Source: Bisporella sp. PMI_857
Taxonomy: Eukaryota > Ascomycota > Leotiomycetes > Helotiales > Helotiaceae
DNA: 64,000 nucleotides
Reading direction: 5' to 3'
Assembly (NCBI GenBank): GCA_021307315.1
Contig: JAJSPD010000045.1
Location: 329,220 to 393,219 of the forward strand
Shown here: positions 1-10,640 of the stretch, piece after piece
Position numbering within the stretch: the stretch's first letter is position 1
Layout of the letters: every line of letters starts with the position of its first letter
Notes under the pieces: model-generated
Seen by the model: only the letters and a program-made list of their open reading frames with translations
Told to the model about the DNA's origin: nothing
Databases searched by the model: none
Made by a program: the position numbers and the translations under genes

Positions 1-2213
1 CTAAAAAAAACCACTAGCCATAATTCTCTTGGTTTACTGAGCCAAGTGTGGCTTATTGAAAATTTAAGAGTGTCCAGAGAGGAACTCCACTGTACTTAAA
101 AGGTTATCGTGTAAGGCTGGCCTCGTTTGAAGAGTTACTAATAAAACGTCGTCATGGTCAGACGGCCAGAACACAAGTGGTTAGAGCACAGTCCCAGGAT
201 TCAGCCGTCTACGGTGGTCGTGGCTGAGATGCGGACCTGAACAATTGGCGACATCATGTGGCGTTCAAAATAATTGAATGGCAGCGAGGAACAAGTACCC
301 CGCAGCCAATTGTTTTGGTGGACATCTGTCATAGGGTTTTTTTGCTGTGGGAGCCTGTGGAACACAACAGAAGATGAAGTCTTGGGTGTGTAATCTGACT
401 AGCACAGAAAGGAGCTTACTCCTCCTCAGCTCGGCTCTCAGCCATGCATGCCTCGCTCTCCTGTAGAAGGTAAGAAGCAGTTCATGCAGTTAATGCCAAG
501 GAACGAGAAGACAGAGACTGCAAAGGAACGGGACGTAATCCAAGCATCAAACTCAAAAGACCACGCTGTTTCCAGAGCCCGGCAGCTATTGATCTAGTCC
601 ACGGCAAACCCCTGCCATGGAGCAATATTCAAACGTGGCGCTCAGGATTGGCGCCATACCGTTCTTGACGTACCCGTGCTGGCCTGATCCCCTTTTTGAT
701 CGGGTGGAGACCAGGGCATTGGAGGGTTACGAATTGAGCAGCATCAGGTTTTTTTCCAAGGCCTAGAGGCCGCAAAGCACTAAGAGTTCATCCAAGCCTA
801 GAAGATGTGATGCTAATTAATCTGGTCAGGTTGCCTCCGCTTTGGGACCAGTACTGGACCGTAGCATACAACAAAAAATTCCGACCTGCTGCAGCTGAAG
901 CGAAAGGTGGTGGCCTTGTATCGTATCGCAAAATGAATGGCTTGTGGTGCGACGTGCAAGTGGTGGTTCACGACCATGATACTGGGAGGACAACGATCTT
1001 CAGGACCGAGGCTTGTCCTTCAGATGAAATTTCCAATCCTGTCTAGAGGCAAGCAGGGAAATAAATCATTGGTATGCTCGGGAGGGTAATAATGGCATGC
1101 AGGGCAGTCGGCTTGTTTTGTTTGGTTGTTTGTTTGCTTACTTGGTGGAGGCTCTCAGAGAGGCAAATTCTTGTACTGTAAACACAAGCCACTTTTCAGC
1201 GAGTCAACCCCGTTGCGGCTCGTAAGATTTGGGATATCATCGCCAGTGCTGTACAGTACCGGTAGTGTGGGGTAGCCCTGCGTCTTGGGTGATGGGTAGG
1301 ACAGGAAAATTGATTTGATGGATGGGTTAGATAATTGATCGATTTAGAAGTATTAGTTAATGATTGTGTCGGTGGATTGAATACATTAGGTAGGAATGGG
1401 TTATGGGTAATGGGTAATTGATGTTTAATGGTGGTAAGTAATGGGTAATAGGTAATGGGTAATGGGTAATGGCTGGTGGTGGTGGTGGTGGGTGCCCAGC
1501 CAGGTTGTGTGCAGCCCCCCCGAATTTGGCCTGGCGCCACTTTTGCCTCCTCTTCAGCTCTAGGGCTAAGGGGGCTGCGCCTCGATCGATAGACAGTTTA
1601 GTGGTAGCACTCACTAACTCTACTCAACTCTACTCAACTCACTCTCTTACCTTGCCCATCCGTCATTTTTCACCTTCCACCCCCAAAAATTCATCGCCTG
1701 CTCTCTGCTCCGCTCTCAGCTAGTCTATTTTTGCTTTCTTTTCTTTCTCATCGTAGTGGTTCGTGAACGAATGACAGACTCTTCTCCCAGTTCATTGAAT
1801 TGTTATCGAGACGTCCCCGTTCATCCTCCATAGGACGACTCTTGATACGCCCCAGCCAGACCACGTCGACTGGACCTGCACCCCCCCCGGCGTCGGACAC
1901 ATTGGAATAATAAACAAAAAAGCCTTCGAAATAGGCTACAACTTGTCCCAGCTACCAATTTCATCAATTACATCCAAATCGCATTGATTGTAAGCTTTTC
2001 CTTTCGGCGGGTCTGTAATGTCTTACAGCTTCCTAACACATTTTGTGCGACAGCCTTGCGCTCCAAATTAAGTTCGCCCCTCAGCCACAGTCGAAGCAAG
2101 CAGACTCAGTCAGCGACTTGAGGATGTTTTGACACCAGATCCCCAAAGCTACAAACATAAAAAGTTCTCGGACTTGTGATAATTAAATCATTAATTACAG
2201 CTGTTTCGACCAT
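1..2213. other. Long non-coding stretch and leader upstream of the zinc-finger gene
   Basis: No reading frame here looks like a gene; the longest open frames are low in complexity and overlap each other on both strands. The part nearest the gene has promoter and leader character: pyrimidine-rich tracts around 1630-1755 (TTTCTTTCTTTTCTTTC), then a possible leader intron with a GTAAGC donor near 1991 and an acceptor TTAATTACAG at about 2200, just before the ATG at 2214. A heptamer repeat lies at 1395-1491. This is read from sequence only; a transcript would be needed to place the transcription start. Confidence 0.5.
1395..1491. repeat. Imperfect TAATGGG heptamer repeat followed by GGT triplets
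   Basis: About eight imperfect copies of TAATGGG (also read ATGGGTA) are interrupted once near 1420, followed by a (GGT)n tract at 1473-1491. It resembles a telomere repeat in length and G-richness but is not TTAGGG, so it is better treated as a local minisatellite or possible protein-binding tract in the upstream region of the zinc-finger gene. Confidence 0.7.
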
Positions 2214-4331
2214 ATGGCCTCTGAACCAGCTCCAGTTTCTGCTCCAACCGCGCCTCTTTTCCTTCCTACCTTGTCAGAACCCGCCACAGTCACTACAACT
2301 CCTATTGATTCAGACCTTACGCGTACCAAATCATTGAAGCGATCTCGCCAGCCCGATCTGCCAGTTAAGTCGGTTCAGTTTCCGGGTGTTGTAAACAACA
2401 GATTATCACCGTCGCCGAAATCCCCACGGTATCGGGGTGAATTCGCACCAGCGATCCTTACCGGAGCTGCGGCTTTAGAAGATCAGCGACGGAAGCAGGA
2501 GGAACTCGCAAAATCGGCCGCAGGTGCTATAAGTGAGAATCCTGGGCATAGAGCGATCGCATCGCTCATGGCGGGAGGAGGGCAAGCAATAAGCAAGCCG
2601 CATGATGCGCCTACTGCGACATCTGCTATGAGTGAGGGCATGTCAATTGCTGCGAATGCCCTCACCATTCCTACCGAGACGCACGAAAATGATAAGTCAA
2701 ATACAAGCCCAGCGAGCGTGACCAGCCTTGCCAATTTAGGCAGCACTGCGCAGACCGTAACTGCTAGCCCGACAATCGTTGCCAGCCCAGCGGCCATGAC
2801 TGGATTATCGGATAGTGAAAGCCGCGGTGCGGATAATCAGTCTGCAAAGTCTACAAATTCTAAATCGCTCAAAACGCCTGCCGAAGAACAATCAAATCGC
2901 GCACTTTCATTTCCTGGGAACATGATCACGCAAGGAGATGGCATGCGGGCACCTCAGCGAGGTTTGAGCCTTCCAATGCCTGGCCAAAATCAGCAGTTGG
3001 CTCCAAGGTCCCCGTCGCAAAAGAAGCATAAATGCCCATATTGCGAGACCGAGTTTACTCGGCATCACAATCTGAAGAGTCATCTGTTGACCCACAGCCA
3101 GGAGAAGCCGTACGTTTGCCAGACTTGCAATATGAGATTCCGCAGATTACACGATCTGAAGCGCCACTCAAAGCTGCACACTGGAGAACGCCCACACGTT
3201 TGTCCTAAATGCGACCGGAAGTTCGCGCGAGGGGATGCTCTAGCGCGGCACAGCAAAGGCCAGGGTGGATGCGCTGGTAGGAGAGCTAGTATGGGCAGCT
3301 TTGGAGGGGAAGATGATTACCAAGGTTCCAATGGGGGAGAGGATGATGATATGGAAGGGGTTTCATACTCAAATGGAAACCAACATGGAAACGAGGCAAA
3401 TATGACGGAGGAAGAGCGTCGCCGCGCTAGTGTTCCGAGCATCAGCGCACAGCACGTAGGCTCGCATCATGGTAGTCAAGATAGCTATAGCGCTCACGCG
3501 CGAACCCCAAGTACCTACCCGCCAGCGGGTCCCCGGCCCAGCGGCCAACCCGCAGGCGGATTGTTCCCACCCAGCTCCGACCGTGGCTCGTCTAGCTCAG
3601 GAACATCTCCTAGCATGCCAAATAGCTATCCAGGACAGGTCTCGGGCGGAAGTCTATCTTCCACGGCGTTCAATACTGGAGGCAACTCGACATATGCTCA
3701 GATGACTGAAAGTCCGAAACCACTCAGCCCAGCAGGAATGCATTCCCATCAGCTTGGTCATGATCCTGGTAATATCAACAGGCAACGTTCCCCCAGCCTT
3801 ACTACCCAATTTCAGCAGCAGCATTTTGGACGTCGACCAACTGGCAGAGACTCGCCCACAGGCATAACGCTTCCATCACCTCTTGACCGTTCCCAAGGGC
3901 CGAAGCTGCCTGCGATCTCGGGCCTAGCGCCTCCGGAGGGAAGGTTCACTCTATCCAGCCAGACGTCTACTCAACAGAATCCAAATGCTAATCAACAAGG
4001 GCAGTCTACATCAAGCTCGCCAAATTCCATGTTTCAGCCGCCAAGATCTGCTGGGCCATCTCACCATGGAAGTGGCAGCGGTGATAGCAGCAAGAACCTT
4101 TTCGCTGCTGGAGAACAGGGAGTGTGGGCATATGTGCAGACCTTGGAAGAACAGGTCAAAGACTTGACTGCAAAGCTCACCAATTCGCACGATAATGAAC
4201 GGGCGGCGCAGGAACAGATCATGCGTCAAGCTCAACAGATTAATACGCTCAATGACGATGTGAATTACCTCCGGAGTCAGCTTGGTGCCATGAGCCAGAA
4301 CCAACAACCACCAATGTCTGAAAAAGCCTAA
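2214..4331 (+). CDS. C2H2 zinc-finger transcription factor with C-terminal coiled coil
   Basis: Intact single-exon frame of 705 residues, probably a nuclear DNA-binding regulator. Three adjacent fingers occupy about residues 272-352. The first two are classical C-x2-C-x12-H-x3-H, joined by TGER/QEK-type linkers. The third is a C2HC variant with H-x6-C (HSKGQGGC) in place of the second His. The N-terminal half is rich in Ser, Thr and Ala, an acidic Gly-rich patch follows the fingers, then a long disordered Ser/Pro/Gln region, and a heptad-rich helix (about 640-690, TLEEQVKDL onward) likely dimerises. The ATG at 2214 follows a CATATG and an AG that could close a leader intron. The finger arrangement resembles fungal AZF1/CRZ1-like C2H2 proteins, but I cannot assign an orthologue, so no symbol is given. 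Confidence 0.9.
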   Translation: MASEPAPVSAPTAPLFLPTLSEPATVTTTPIDSDLTRTKSLKRSRQPDLPVKSVQFPGVVNNRLSPSPKSPRYRGEFAPAILTGAAALEDQRRKQEELAKSAAGAISENPGHRAIASLMAGGGQAISKPHDAPTATSAMSEGMSIAANALTIPTETHENDKSNTSPASVTSLANLGSTAQTVTASPTIVASPAAMTGLSDSESRGADNQSAKSTNSKSLKTPAEEQSNRALSFPGNMITQGDGMRAPQRGLSLPMPGQNQQLAPRSPSQKKHKCPYCETEFTRHHNLKSHLLTHSQEKPYVCQTCNMRFRRLHDLKRHSKLHTGERPHVCPKCDRKFARGDALARHSKGQGGCAGRRASMGSFGGEDDYQGSNGGEDDDMEGVSYSNGNQHGNEANMTEEERRRASVPSISAQHVGSHHGSQDSYSAHARTPSTYPPAGPRPSGQPAGGLFPPSSDRGSSSSGTSPSMPNSYPGQVSGGSLSSTAFNTGGNSTYAQMTESPKPLSPAGMHSHQLGHDPGNINRQRSPSLTTQFQQQHFGRRPTGRDSPTGITLPSPLDRSQGPKLPAISGLAPPEGRFTLSSQTSTQQNPNANQQGQSTSSSPNSMFQPPRSAGPSHHGSGSGDSSKNLFAAGEQGVWAYVQTLEEQVKDLTAKLTNSHDNERAAQEQIMRQAQQINTLNDDVNYLRSQLGAMSQNQQPPMSEKA

Positions 4332-5695
4332 CCCGTATATGTGTAGGATGCAAGCACACGGAGTGTCCTATATCTGCCATTCCACCTGGCAACCAGCATT
4401 TCTTCACGGCATCTCATAGCTAGTGAGAATACGATGTAACGATACGATCATTGCTTTCGCAGTGGTGGGATTGAGGTGGCGGAGGCGTTGGGGATTATTT
4501 AATATGTTTAGGGCAGTGTTTAAAAAGTGCTTGCCATTAGAGTCGGCTGGCTTTCTCGGGCCGCTGCCTTTATCCTTATTCTGGGTCTGGGTGGCTGGCC
4601 GTTTGAAATATTCTCATGAAGGTTCATGAGATTGACAATTTGGAAAATTGTATTATACACTTCAGAGCAGCTAGATTATTGATTGCAATTTGTCCAGTCG
4701 CTCGCTTCATAATAAATATCGGTTTGCGCACAACTGTGCCTACCATTGCATGTGAGCTAGCACAACTGTTCTGGGACTCTCTGGGCTCGAGCAATTGTGC
4801 CAACCCTAGTTTAGTCCTAGTGCACCATCTCTCCCAGCACAACTGTGCTAGCATTTATATCATGCTAGACGCGTCTAGATTACATGTGAGGACTTGATCG
4901 AATAACTGGAGCATGGTTTTGTCTCTCCATTATGTCAATCCAATAGGTTATTGCTGTTGCCAGCTTAAAAGTTGAAAGAACAGGTTGACTGACTTCATTA
5001 CTTGGGCATATTTACTAACTTGATTCGGTAGTGGCATTCTGCGTCTTTATTGCTATAGCATTGGCGAACCAGGCTCCCGCCATAAAAGGCACGGTGCAGC
5101 ATTCAGAATTTTTGCATTTGCGTATTTAGTTGTTAATCATTTATTTAAAGCCTGCAGCTAAATATTGAAATTACAACATGAATATTATTATTAATTTTAT
5201 TACAGGTCGGACTTATGGCGCAAACAATAAGAGTTGTAGCAAAGTAATTGTTGTTTATATATTGCTTTTAGCACCATTAGTCGTCATATTAGTTACTTTA
5301 GTAGTTTTTGCAATATTTTTTGTTAATTTTAAACGGCCACAATAAGCACGTAAGCAAAAGAATAAAAACAGCTACTTAATCAACCAAAAAGAAAGAGTTT
5401 TACGGTGGAGAAAAAAAGTAAAAAAATCGAAAGTTTAGCATTTGCTGTTTTTTAGCTTTCTATATCCTGGTTCTAGGTTTTATAACCCCAGTTTCAACTT
5501 CAAATTATCAACTTCACTTTTCAATACTTTTTAACGCCTTTTTAATGCGTACCACTGTTGTCACTCTAACGATGCTAATGCCTTCTTTTGGGCTATGGCC
5601 ACATTGCGTTGACTGGATAGCGGACACGGGATTACTCGTCTATCCAGCATATCTGCTCGTACTCTTACCGTCTGATACCAGTAATAGATGCCGCA
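4332..5695. other. Non-coding stretch, AT-rich in its second half
   Basis: No gene seen. The element GCACAACTGTGC occurs at 4728-4739 and 4837-4848, with a partial copy at 4760 and a diverged one near 4789. From about 4900 to 5560 the sequence becomes strongly AT-rich with many TA dinucleotides, as expected of old RIP-mutated or relic sequence, and it leads into the broken regulator gene at 5696. Confidence 0.5.
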
Positions 5696-6479
5696 ATGCT
5701 CAACGACAGCGGGATGCCTGACTTGGAGGTTGAAAAGAGGGAGCGCGAGAAGGAGCAGAACCGCGTTGCACAACGTAACTATCGTAAGCAGTCCCACGTC
5801 AAACTCCTCCGATCTCAGCAAAGAGACTAAGCCATATTTCCCTTTATTGAGATTTTCGCTTGCACATAGGCACCAACCAACGGAAGAGAATACGGCAGCT
5901 TACAGCTCTGACTCTCTCATCATCAGTCCTACATCTTGGCCCTCCAACTCCAGCTAGGGCATGGCTCAGGCCTCGACCTCTGGCTTTGCTTCTCACGGCC
6001 CAGTCTATGACGAATTTCCCATTTAGCACCGCAATCCGATCTCGAACGGAACACCAGCACCTTCTGGGGATCTCCCAGTGCACTTGGCACACAGCCGGAC
6101 TCCGCTTCATCGCGCTATCAGCAACGGTAATGAGTCCATGGCTAGGCTCCCCTTGGGCCAGGGAGCGGACACGACGCTGCGGGACGGCAATGGCTCAACA
6201 GCACTACATCTTGCCGCAGAGTCTGGACATGAAGGTCTTGTGAAACTAGTACTTGAGGCATTTACTGATCCGAACCAGACCGACTATATGGGCCGCACAG
6301 CTTCATTTGCGGCTGTTCAGGAAGAAAAAGAACCAGTGGCGAAGATGCTAGTAGAGGCCTCTGCTGATGCAAACTTGAAGGACATGTTGGATGATGCGGC
6401 TCCTCATATTGCAGTTAAGTTTAATTCTGAAGCGTTAGCGCTTCTTCTTCTTGCATATGGTGCCAATATCGATGAATAG
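5696..6479 (+). pseudogene. Broken basic-region plus ankyrin-repeat (bANK-type) regulator
   Basis: The first exon (5696-5783) encodes a bZIP-type basic region with the hallmark NRVAQRNYR preceded by an Arg/Glu/Lys run. A plausible intron (5784-5869, GTAAGC to CACATAG) fuses it to TNQRKRIRQL, which continues the basic helix; no leucine zipper follows. The C-terminal part, in a different frame up to the stop at 6477-6479, is four degenerate ankyrin repeats (TPLHRAIS, TALHLAAESGHEGLVKLVL, ending LLLLAYGANIDE). Basic region without zipper plus C-terminal ankyrins is the layout of bANK regulators such as TOXE of Cochliobolus and APS2 of Fusarium, which control secondary-metabolite clusters. The frame carrying the ankyrins contains TAG at 5955-5957 and 6024-6026, and a frameshift separates it from the basic exon, so it is very probably dead. 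No metabolite cluster is visible next to it. Confidence 0.65.
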
Positions 6480-7270
6480 AATATTATATAAAATGAATTG
6501 AGAGGTGGTTAAGTTGTCAGATACAATAGTCGAAATTCAGCTTTGAATAGCGAGGGGATAAAGAGGGGCTTTTTTCTAGAGACTTAGGCAAGAAGATAGA
6601 GACAGAGAACCCCAGAAGATAGAGAGACCAGAAGATGACACAGAGGGATGAAAACGGACCAGTGACTTTAAAAGAAGCAGGAATTCAGGAGGCCTTGGTA
6701 TGCTACACTCCATTTGACCCTTCGCTAACTGAAACTCGAGCTGCACCAAGCCAAGAGATGTGGAGCGTGCTTGCCGTGAAAACTGGCTGACACGAAAAGC
6801 GATATGGTAATTTTGAAGGGAGTATAAGCGGTGATACCCCAAACCCCTCCCTCCCTCGAAGCCGACTAGTTGAGTGAGGCAAGAATACAAACAAGAACCT
6901 GGAACAACAGGATATGCCATTGGGGGCCTGTTGCAGGTAATTAAGCCTCTTAATACGGCTTCTACATGTATTGCAGACTTGTGGGAACTACAGTTAGGGA
7001 TTTAAATATACGCCGAAGCGCCACACAGGTCCCTTCAACACCATTAAATGGTTTAAGGGGCGATGCTATTGCTAGCGTCATGCCATATGAGCCAATTTGT
7101 AATTATGGCTGACAGTAGTCGTCTACTTTGAACTGCTCTTGCATGCAATATACTGCTCACCGCTCGTCACCGCTGACAACACATTCTCAGTGTCCTTATC
7201 CGCTGACCCCAATCGCATCCCAACTTCACCACCGCTCTGATTAATCAGAAGCACAAATGGAAATATCCAT
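6480..7270. other. Intergenic stretch between two broken genes
   Basis: Nothing recognisable on either strand. Short open frames on the minus strand overlap one another and have no family features. Confidence 0.4.
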
Positions 7271-8254
7271 TTATGATGGGCTAGTCGATATGCCCAATAT
7301 GGAAAGTAGAGCATTGAGGTTTGTGCAGCGACCACCCAGGAACTCTTCTAGCACCTCCAGCTCATTCCTGCTCCCTCCGTACTCTAGGATTCCTCGCCGA
7401 AATTGTTCCCAAGCGGCTTGAGAGCGTGGATTTTCGGCAAATGTGGTTTGAAATAGATCTGCAGCAAATATCTCTGCGCTGTACTCAATATCTGTTATAA
7501 TTTGCGCTATGGGGAAGAACCGACGATAGCTACCACATGTAAGAGTAGTATCCAGCATCATAGCCCGAAAGGAGGTGCCCACTACCATCATGAGCGTAAC
7601 TTGAACCTGGAATACGCCCGAATTTCAACTTCTCATAAAGGTCCTTGTATAACTCTACTTCGTCGAGATGAGTCAAAGCATCACGGCTAGCAGGGTTATG
7701 CACAGTCATATCGGATAAAGCATATATGTTATGCTCAAGTCAGTTAGATGTTGATATTCCTATGGTAAAGGTAAGATAACATATAGCATGCGAAGAACCT
7801 TGTTGACTTTGGGCGTAGCCATGTCGGCCAAGGCGATGTTCTAGGAGCGTACCTGGAATATTTTCGGGGGGGATATCATATCCTGGATTATCCTTCAGCC
7901 AGGCCTCCATGTGTATGGCCCACTCTTGTGTAGTGTCGCCCTATGGCTTTCAACTCATTTGGAAACCAGCACCACTGTTCTAGCATCATGCTAATTCCCT
8001 CATCAAGCTCAAGGGCAACTTGAAAGCCATGAAATTTTGCATATTTCGTTCTCGCAACTAGGTCATGAATACTGTGCCCAAGCTCTGTTACCAATTAGTT
8101 TAGCGCTATAAGGAAGCTGAGAATATATTGTTTCACCGTGGAATAAAGTGATGACGTTGATGTGGCTTAGAAGATAACTAGTAGTTGGTGAAGATCTACT
8201 GAAATTACACATTTTTGTATTTGCAGGGTAAACCTGGCTTTGGTCACGTGTCAA
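7271..8254 (-). pseudogene. 5'-truncated, frameshifted M3-family metallopeptidase (oligopeptidase) remnant
   Basis: Read from right to left this is the C-terminal third of an M3 zinc oligopeptidase (thimet oligopeptidase/saccharolysin family). Visible blocks in order are CNFSRSSPTTSYLLSH, then FHELGHSIHD (the HExxH zinc site), ARTKYAKFHG, MLEQWCWFPNELK, DMTVHNPAS, HLLSGYDAGYYSYM, and the ending YSAEIFAADLF..GGSRNELEVLEEFLGG. The zinc motif is split by a normal intron (8085-8136, GTGAAA to AACAG) between H and E, so it is not lost. A frame change near 7930 (after GRHYT) and another near 7500 (after GYYSYM) have no matching intron. The N-terminal two-thirds, usually about 450 residues, is absent: only about 130 bp separate it from the next gene on the opposite strand. 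It is therefore a relic, not a working peptidase. Confidence 0.75.
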
Positions 8255-8382
8255 GCCCTTAGCTCCTGGCTAAATGATTTAGCGTAGCGCTAATGGTACC
8301 CGTTTCGATTGTACCAGTCTATCCTACCTATCCCATCTTATTTATGTAACTACACTATCTTCAAGGCGCAATTTGCATCACC

Positions 8383-10247
8383 ATGTCGAGCGGTTTCCAT
8401 CTTTTCAACCGGCGAACAGATCGCTGGGGCATGTCTCAAAACAATCTTGTTTCTGCTCGACCACTTACATTCGACCGCGTAATGGAGAATCGAGCTTCAG
8501 CATCTGCTTCACCTCTTTTTAGCTTGCCTGTCGAAATTCTTTCCAAAATAACAGAAGCTATCTCTTCCTCATCCCTGTCAAACCTGGCTTTAGTATGTAC
8601 TCTCGGAATGGAAATTTACAAAGCTATTTTGTTTGCTGACCCAAAAATCCGAGAGAGCAGGTCAATAGCGACTGTCGTCAGATCGCTAGGTCCCGCCAAT
8701 TTTCTACCGTTCATCTTGATTATAGTCATGCTTCTGTGGCTCTTGTCGAGCTTTTGGCCCGGGAAACCACTGAAAGAATCAGCAAAAATGGGTCCACCTC
8801 TTTTCCATCCTTGGGCGCCTGCATCCGACAAATGACTGTATCAACGAGTCAAGCTATCTTACGGCAACGATTTGCCATACTAGATATCGACTACACCCTT
8901 GATCAAGAAACGTACAGTGCTATTTCTAAGGCTCAGATGCCTAAATGGCAACTTGCGAACATAGCAGTTGACGAGGTGTATCTTCCCCAAGTGGCCAGTA
9001 TTCTCTGCTATCGCCAGAGTCTACCATACCTCGAGTATCTAGATTGGGAAGACGTATGGAATATTCCTCCATCCTTGTACAGCGCTATTGCCGCGTCGTC
9101 CATCCAGCATCTCAAGTACCGCTCTCAAGTTGACTTGGATTTTCAACTTCATTTACTGGACAATGCCCGAGGCTGGCCGTTACGGACCCTCCACATGGAA
9201 TGGGGTCTTGTATTCCACGAAAATGCAGGAAATTCTCTCCTCACTGCCAGCATCCTCCGTCTTTGTGCACCTACGCTCGAGACTCTGACGTGGTGTTCTC
9301 ACAATCTGGACGACAAATATACCTTCGCACCTGGCTCCGTACCAACATTTCCTAACTTGCGGTATTTGCGTTTGCAGAGGATTATAACACTAGTAGACTC
9401 CACAATTCTAGATGCGTTCTTGAACGCCAAACTTGTCAGCTTGTCAATATCTTATCTTGGAAAAGAGGATAGTATCATGAAACAAACGCTGGAGTCCCGT
9501 GGTTGTATTCCATCCTTACGCACACTCGTGATGCACGATCCACCTCTGAGTTTCCTACTAGCCAATCCTCAGTTAACGAAAATCGATTTCGGCTACAATT
9601 TCTGTGGATTCTCTGCGGCAACACTAGAGATCGAAATCCTCCCACGTCTGGCAGGGTTTTCGAATCTCACGTCCCTCAGGATCGCTTGGCCGGTAGAATG
9701 CTCATCTATGCCAACAGAAAGTCTCCGACTCATTGGTAAATTGCAGAATCTCAGCCAGCTTTGTATAATGTGTGGCAGGGTGGGTGGCTGGCGACGAAGC
9801 TGGGAGGTTAATCATCAGGAAATACGCGAGGCATTGTCTGTTCTACCGCGGCTGAAAAGATTGGCGCTCCAAGGTGACACATACGAGGCGCTCGGGAATT
9901 TCTCTACTCCTGAACGCTATTATGTCGATACATTTGCGACTCAAGGCGATCTAGGATATCAAGGGGTGGACTTTTTAGAGATTCCGGATGAAGATATGGG
10001 GCCACTATTCAATGCAGACCAAGGGAAGCCTTTTTGGGAAATGAGGCATGCAGCTAACATGAGAGCGGAAGCTGAGACATACCTCAATATTTTCCCTAAT
10101 CTAGAGTGGATTTTCCTAGGGGAGCGTGCAATGTGTATTGAGCTTGATAGTTCGTTGGGTATAAGACGCATAGCCTCAACTACTAAGGTGGAAAATGAAT
10201 ACTCCTTTTTCATTGAGATATTTGGGGACGGACCAAATTCTGATTAA
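8383..10247 (+). CDS. F-box protein with leucine-rich-repeat-like C-terminal part
   Basis: Two exons, 8383-8592 and 8661-10247, joined by a 68-nt intron (GTATGT donor, CTGAC branch, GCAG acceptor) give 598 residues. The N-terminal F-box (about residues 43-85) starts LPVEILSKI and, after splicing, continues SNLALVNSDCRQIARSRQF, the usual fungal F-box ending. The rest is a long series of leucine-rich segments (LRYLRLQRI, LVSLSISYL, LTSL, LKRLALQG) that probably form a solenoid for substrate recognition. By family it should be the substrate adaptor of an SCF (Skp1-cullin-F-box) ubiquitin ligase; the substrate is unknown. The unspliced frame runs into a stop at 8833, which hides the true start of exon 2. 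It is the only apparently intact gene of this kind among several decayed relatives. Confidence 0.85.
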
Positions 10248-10640
10248 GACTAAGGCTCCGTTCGCACTCCCGACACTGCTGCTCCTTCACTGCAGTGGTC
10301 AGCCAAAAATGGCACTTTATAGTTAGACCGGTCATTAGAATAGGCGGTAAATAAAACTGGCTGAGTGGTCGATTTGCCCAAATCCCACTTATTTTGCGCA
10401 GTCCAAATTAACCAACACTTTTCTCGTGTAATGTATCCAATAGCCAACCTCTTGGCCTTATAATATCAGTGAAGGCCATCTCTTGAACATGTACCGACCA
10501 TCCTATTTGAAGTCTTCTATAATCCATACCTTCAACTTCAGAAAGGTCCCTTTGATCAAGATAAAAACCGCTCGGAGAAGCTCAGGTCAAGATTCATACT
10601 CCTCGATGCTTTGCGGCTATTTTCACCAGCTAAAATCAAC
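10248..10640. other. Short intergenic stretch
   Basis: No gene or clear signal seen between the F-box gene and the following broken 2EXR gene. Confidence 0.4.

Noticed and set aside
1395..1475. Internal telomere repeat
   Set aside because: The unit is TAATGGG, not TTAGGG, and is imperfect; no chromosome-end features nearby.
2483..4307. Open frames on the minus strand and in other plus frames inside the zinc-finger gene
   Set aside because: They overlap an intact 705-residue frame with clear domains and have no family features.
8085..8094. Loss of the first zinc His (TELGH) in the M3 remnant
   Set aside because: A 52-nt intron with good signals separates FH from ELGH, so the motif is intact once spliced.
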